Source: Cardinalis cardinalis
Taxonomy: Eukaryota; Chordata; Aves; Passeriformes; Cardinalidae
NCBI GenBank assembly: GCA_014549065.1
Contig: JACDOX010000120.1
Coordinates: 1,273,748 to 1,337,747, forward strand
Direction of reading: 5' to 3'
Length of the DNA: 64,000 bases
Positions 60,815 through 64,000 of the stretch are shown piece by piece (position 1 is the first letter of the stretch; every line of letters begins with the position of its first letter). The position numbers and the translations under genes are program-made. The notes beneath the pieces were generated by a model that searched no databases, had not been told where the DNA came from, and saw only the letters and a program-made list of their open reading frames with translations.

Positions 60815-61534
60815 TTATGCAGTTAGGTCTGCCAAGTTGTTCCCTTTTATTTCTCTAGTATCGCCTTTTTGATATCCCTTTATATGTACCACTGCAATTT
60901 CTTTTGGTCCTTTCAAGGCTTCTAACACTGCCTTTATGAGGNCTTCATGAATTAGGGTTTTTCCCTTTGAGTAGACAAATCNTCTCTCTGCCCNGATCTT
61001 CCCAAAAGTATGTACTACGCCACAGGCATACTTAGAGTCAGTGAATATGGTACCACTCCTTTGATCAAGCCCTTTTAGCCCTTTTAATAATGCATATAGT
61101 TCACAGCATTGTGCAGACCAACTATGGGAAAGCTTTCCTTTTTCTATGACTGTCATCGTAAGTCCATTTACAATAGCATACCCTGATACTCGCTCACCAT
61201 CTACTACCCGTGATGAACCATCTATGAACAGTATATCTCCTTCAGGTAAAGGTAGTTCTAATAAATCTTCTCTAACTTTTATCTGCAAATCTATGGTTTC
61301 AAGGCAGTGATGTTCCAATTCTTCTTTTGGATCTTCATATAAAAATTGTGCAGGATTTTGGATCCTTGTTGTTGTCAATTCTATATTTTCACTTTTGTTT
61401 AATATCAATTCATATTTTAAAAGTCTGCTATCTGAAATCCATTGACAGGCTTTCTTACTTAGTATACTTTTTATATCATGAGGAGTATACACCTTGATCT
61501 TGTTTCCTAGTGTCAACTTGTAACCTTCCTCCAC
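60815..61534 (-). pseudogene. ERV-1 pol: RT connection and RNase H
   Basis: A minus-strand open frame of 239 codons. The first half is the connection domain (CQWISDSRLLKYELIL). RNase H follows with all four acidic residues in context: LFIDGSS, CCELYALL, IFTDSKYA and NNLADLTA. The motif normally read as GHQKG is GYQKG here, so a conserved His is replaced by Tyr. Three Ns give undetermined residues. Separated by frame breaks from the polymerase part and from integrase (60,653-60,814). Confidence 0.9.
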
Positions 61535-61856
61535 AAGAGTTACAGTTCCAGCCGCTGCCTGGAGACAAGNNGGNCNAGCCTCTCACTACCGGATCCAGCA
61601 ATTTGGAGAGATAAGCAATGGGTTTTCACACTCCACACCATTCTTGTACAATAACTCCATAAGCTATTCCTTCTTCTACATTGACAAATAGTTCAAACAG
61701 TCTATTTAAATCTGGTAAACTTAGTACTGGAGCATTTNCCAACTTTTCTTTTAGGTGTTCTAACTTTTTCTCATCATTTTCATCCCAACTTACGGGCTCA
61801 TTTTCAATTTAGCATATAGAAACTTAACTAATTTTGTGTGTCCATCTATCCATAAT

Positions 61857-62749
61857 TTACAATACCCAATATCCTAGTAATTTTCTCACATCTGTTTTTG
61901 GTTTTGGGGCTGGCAATGATAGTACTCCCTGAATTCGGTCAGCATCTAATCTCTCATATCCTTTCCCAATTCTATGGCCTAGATACTTTACTTCTGATTC
62001 CACAAATTGTAACTTTCTTTTAGATACTTTTAACCCCTGTTCCCCTAGGAAATTCAGTAAATTAACAGTTGTTGTTTGTACCTCTTNTTTCTGTTCCCCA
62101 GAAATTAANAGATCATCTACATACTGTGGGATTTGAGATCCTTCTTCAGGTATAAACTGTTTCACTAGTTCTTCTAGAGTTTGGCCCAATAGGTTTGGTG
62201 ACTCCGTGAATCCCTGAGGCAATCTTGTCCATTGTAATTGTTGTTTTCTCCCGGCTTCTTCATCTTCCCATTCAAACGTGAACCATTTTCTACTTTCTTT
62301 CTCAAGCAGACAGGACCAAAAAGCATCTTTTAAATCTATAACACTAAACCGTGCCTGTCTTGATGGTACTTTGCTCAATAAATTATACGGGTTGGCTACT
62401 ACTGGGTATCGAGTAACAGTTTGCTTATTTACTTCACGTAAATATTGGACTAATTGGCNTGTACCATCGGGTTTCTTTATGGGTAATATTGGGGTGTTAT
62501 GTGGAGACATGCATGGTTCTAAAACTTCTTCTTTAATTAATCTTTTTAATTAATTAATTAATTACAGGTGTTAATCACTGTTTCCCTTTCTACAGAAATT
62601 GGATATTGTCTAATTCTTATTGGGGGAATGTCAGGTTTCATTTTGATTTCTATGGGTGGAATTTCCAACAGTCCATGACCCCCTCCTTCTGCCCACACTC
62701 TTCGATCTATCTCTCTCTCGTCTTTTTCTTTTAAAACCATCATTTTCAC
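61857..62749 (-). pseudogene. ERV-1 pol: reverse transcriptase
   Basis: On the minus strand the N-terminal part (62,558-62,749; RVWAEGGGHGLLEIPPIEIK and RIRQYPIS) opens the gammaretroviral RT. It is followed in another frame by 217 codons (61,857-62,510) with SVIDLKDAFW (first catalytic Asp), LPQGFTESPN, and the QYVDD active site at 62,112-62,123, then YLGHRIGKG. A TAAT-repeat region (62,536-62,567) breaks the frame between the two. The RT copies viral RNA into DNA. A further region to 61,535 has unclear frames and clustered Ns. Confidence 0.92.
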
Positions 62750-63114
62750 TACCAGAAAATGCGTTTTCCTTCAGGGACTACCCCTATTCTTAAATGCACT
62801 TGTAAATCCCGGCCTAAGAGGTTAGAGTCTAATTCAGGCATATACAGCAGGTCAGCACAGCCTTCTCTGAAACTTCCTTTTATAGGTACTTCTTCAATAA
62901 TGGGTACTTCAAAAGGGTTATTCTCAGCACCTTTAACTTTACAGGTTTGGTTACCTAATTTGCATCCCTTGGGAATCTTTGAAATACTTGAACGATCTGC
63001 TCCAGTATCCACTAAAAATTCCATTTCTTTGCTCTGAGGGCCAATTTCTAAGTTTACCAGGGACTCTTGTTGATGTCCATTATCATCCCTCAGAGNGTNG
63101 AGCCCCTGACACCT
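62750..63114 (-). pseudogene. ERV-1 protease at the start of pol
   Basis: On the minus strand the frame continues from gag through a UAG at 63,115-63,117. It carries the aspartic protease active site LVDTGADRSS (62,995-63,009 for DTGAD) and the later LLGRDL block near 62,820. It ends with stops near 62,749. The protease cleaves Gag and Gag-Pol. The chain is complete in length for the family, with two undetermined residues early. Same frame as gag, which is the gammaretroviral layout. Confidence 0.9.
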
Positions 63115-63492
63115 CTAGTCCTCTCCTTCCAGCCTTGTCCCTAAGGTGTCTTGTTCCTGAGCAATAGCCTCATCCATCTTTCTTTTTCCACAGAAATTTC
63201 TGGTATGTCCTTTCTTACCACAATAAAAGCATATGACTTCTGCCCAAGGTCGTCTTCTCTTGGGCCAAGGTGACTTATTATCTCTGTCTGGCTCGTACCT
63301 TCTACTTGGCTGATCTTTCAACCCACTTATTCTTGGACCTGTGTACTCACTTTTTCCGTCACCTGGTGACTCACTATTCCCAACTCTAGCACTCTCTCTA
63401 GCTACTGCTACAATAACTTTTGCTTTTGTCCTGCTCTTCTCCTCGTCCCTCCTTAGATATACTTTTTGCGCCTCTCTTAATAAATAGTTCAT
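63115..63492 (-). pseudogene. ERV-1 gag: nucleocapsid
   Basis: On the minus strand an open frame of 125 codons ends at UAG. It has a charged region (RRDEEKSRTKAK, PWPKRRRPWAE) and one CCHC zinc knuckle, CFYCGKKGHTRNFC (63,190-63,231), the single-knuckle form typical of gammaretroviruses. Nucleocapsid binds the RNA genome. A frameshift separates it from the capsid part upstream. Confidence 0.9.
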
Positions 63493-63582
63493 TCCTTTTT
63501 CCTGCTAATCATCTAACTTCATCTAACTTGTTCAATTTCCTTCGTACATCCACCCAGGCCTTGTTTACAAATTGAATTTTAA

Positions 63583-64000
63583 CTAAAGCTTGTCCTTCCG
63601 GACTATCTGGATCCACACTTGAGTATAACTGAAAGTTTCTTTTTTTCTTTCTAACCAGGCGCTGGGTGATTCATTTCGCTCCTGGTGACTGTCAAATGCC
63701 AATCTTACATTATTTGTTCTTGGGACTGCCTCTCTTATCCCTCTTACAATTAGTGTCCTGTATTGCCTCATGCTCGCTCTTCCATCTTCCTGGTTTGGAT
63801 NCCAGTTAGGAGGGTTAATAGGCATTTTATCTTCCCCTGTAGGACCCCCTCTATTTTCTCTTTCCCAAATCCTCATACCCGCAGTATGAATCATTTGTAT
63901 TTCTTTGGAAGAGAACAGTATTTCTAGGATAGAATTTAATTCCTCTCACATAAAGATGTTAGGCCCTAAGAATTGATCTAATTGTTGGGAGATGCCTGTT
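63583..64000 (-). pseudogene. ERV-1 gag: capsid, partial, running off the window
   Basis: On the minus strand the capsid C-terminal part: MRQYRTLIVRGIREAVPRTN and the major-homology-like HQERNESPSAWLERKKETF (63,640-63,780). The frame enters from the window edge, with a TGA stop near 63,953. A frameshift near 63,600 precedes nucleocapsid. The 5' LTR and the rest of gag lie beyond 64,000. Confidence 0.85.

Overview
The window reads as nuclear DNA of a bird. At least nine CR1 LINE fragments carry the usual avian CR1 3' end, several LTRs look avian, and the background is AT-rich and gene-poor with long intronic or intergenic stretches. Nothing bacterial or organellar was seen. Species and chromosome cannot be read from the sequence. 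Single N bases are scattered through most of it.

Positions 1-43,500 are mostly unique non-coding DNA. They hold one solo LTR (266-829), CR1 pieces on both strands, small tandem duplications and perfect hairpins. A few segments look like spliced coding exons, all on the minus strand: a WD40-like exon (32,497-32,614), a terminal exon with a stop (16,223-16,491), a phase-matched exon pair near 19.5-19.8 kb, and a terminal exon at 46,082-46,265. I could not name the gene or genes.

Positions 43,500-54,000 are LTR-rich. Two solo LTRs of one family (44,993-45,648 and 50,437-51,155) have exact 5-bp target duplications. Other LTRs lie at about 43.57, 46.31 and 47.2 kb. A diverged tandem-repeat region (about 50.2-54.0 kb) is interrupted by LTR insertions, including two LTRs of one family joined without an internal region and flanked by one 6-bp target duplication.

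Positions 54,000-64,000 are a nested graveyard of endogenous retroviruses, all on the minus strand. ERV-3 (about 56.4-54.1 kb) is a class II (beta/alpharetrovirus-like) pol and env remnant whose env transmembrane region is split by a solo LTR. ERV-2 (57,835-56,733) is a class I 5' LTR, primer-binding site, leader and gag start. It is cut by a nearly perfect 151-bp interstitial telomere array (56,582-56,732), beyond which ERV-3-like sequence begins. ERV-1 (58,196 to beyond the window) is a gammaretrovirus-like provirus with gag, protease, RT, RNase H, integrase, a shortened env and a 3' LTR. Its gag and pol are in one frame separated by a UAG codon. All three proviruses are broken by stops, frameshifts or deletions.
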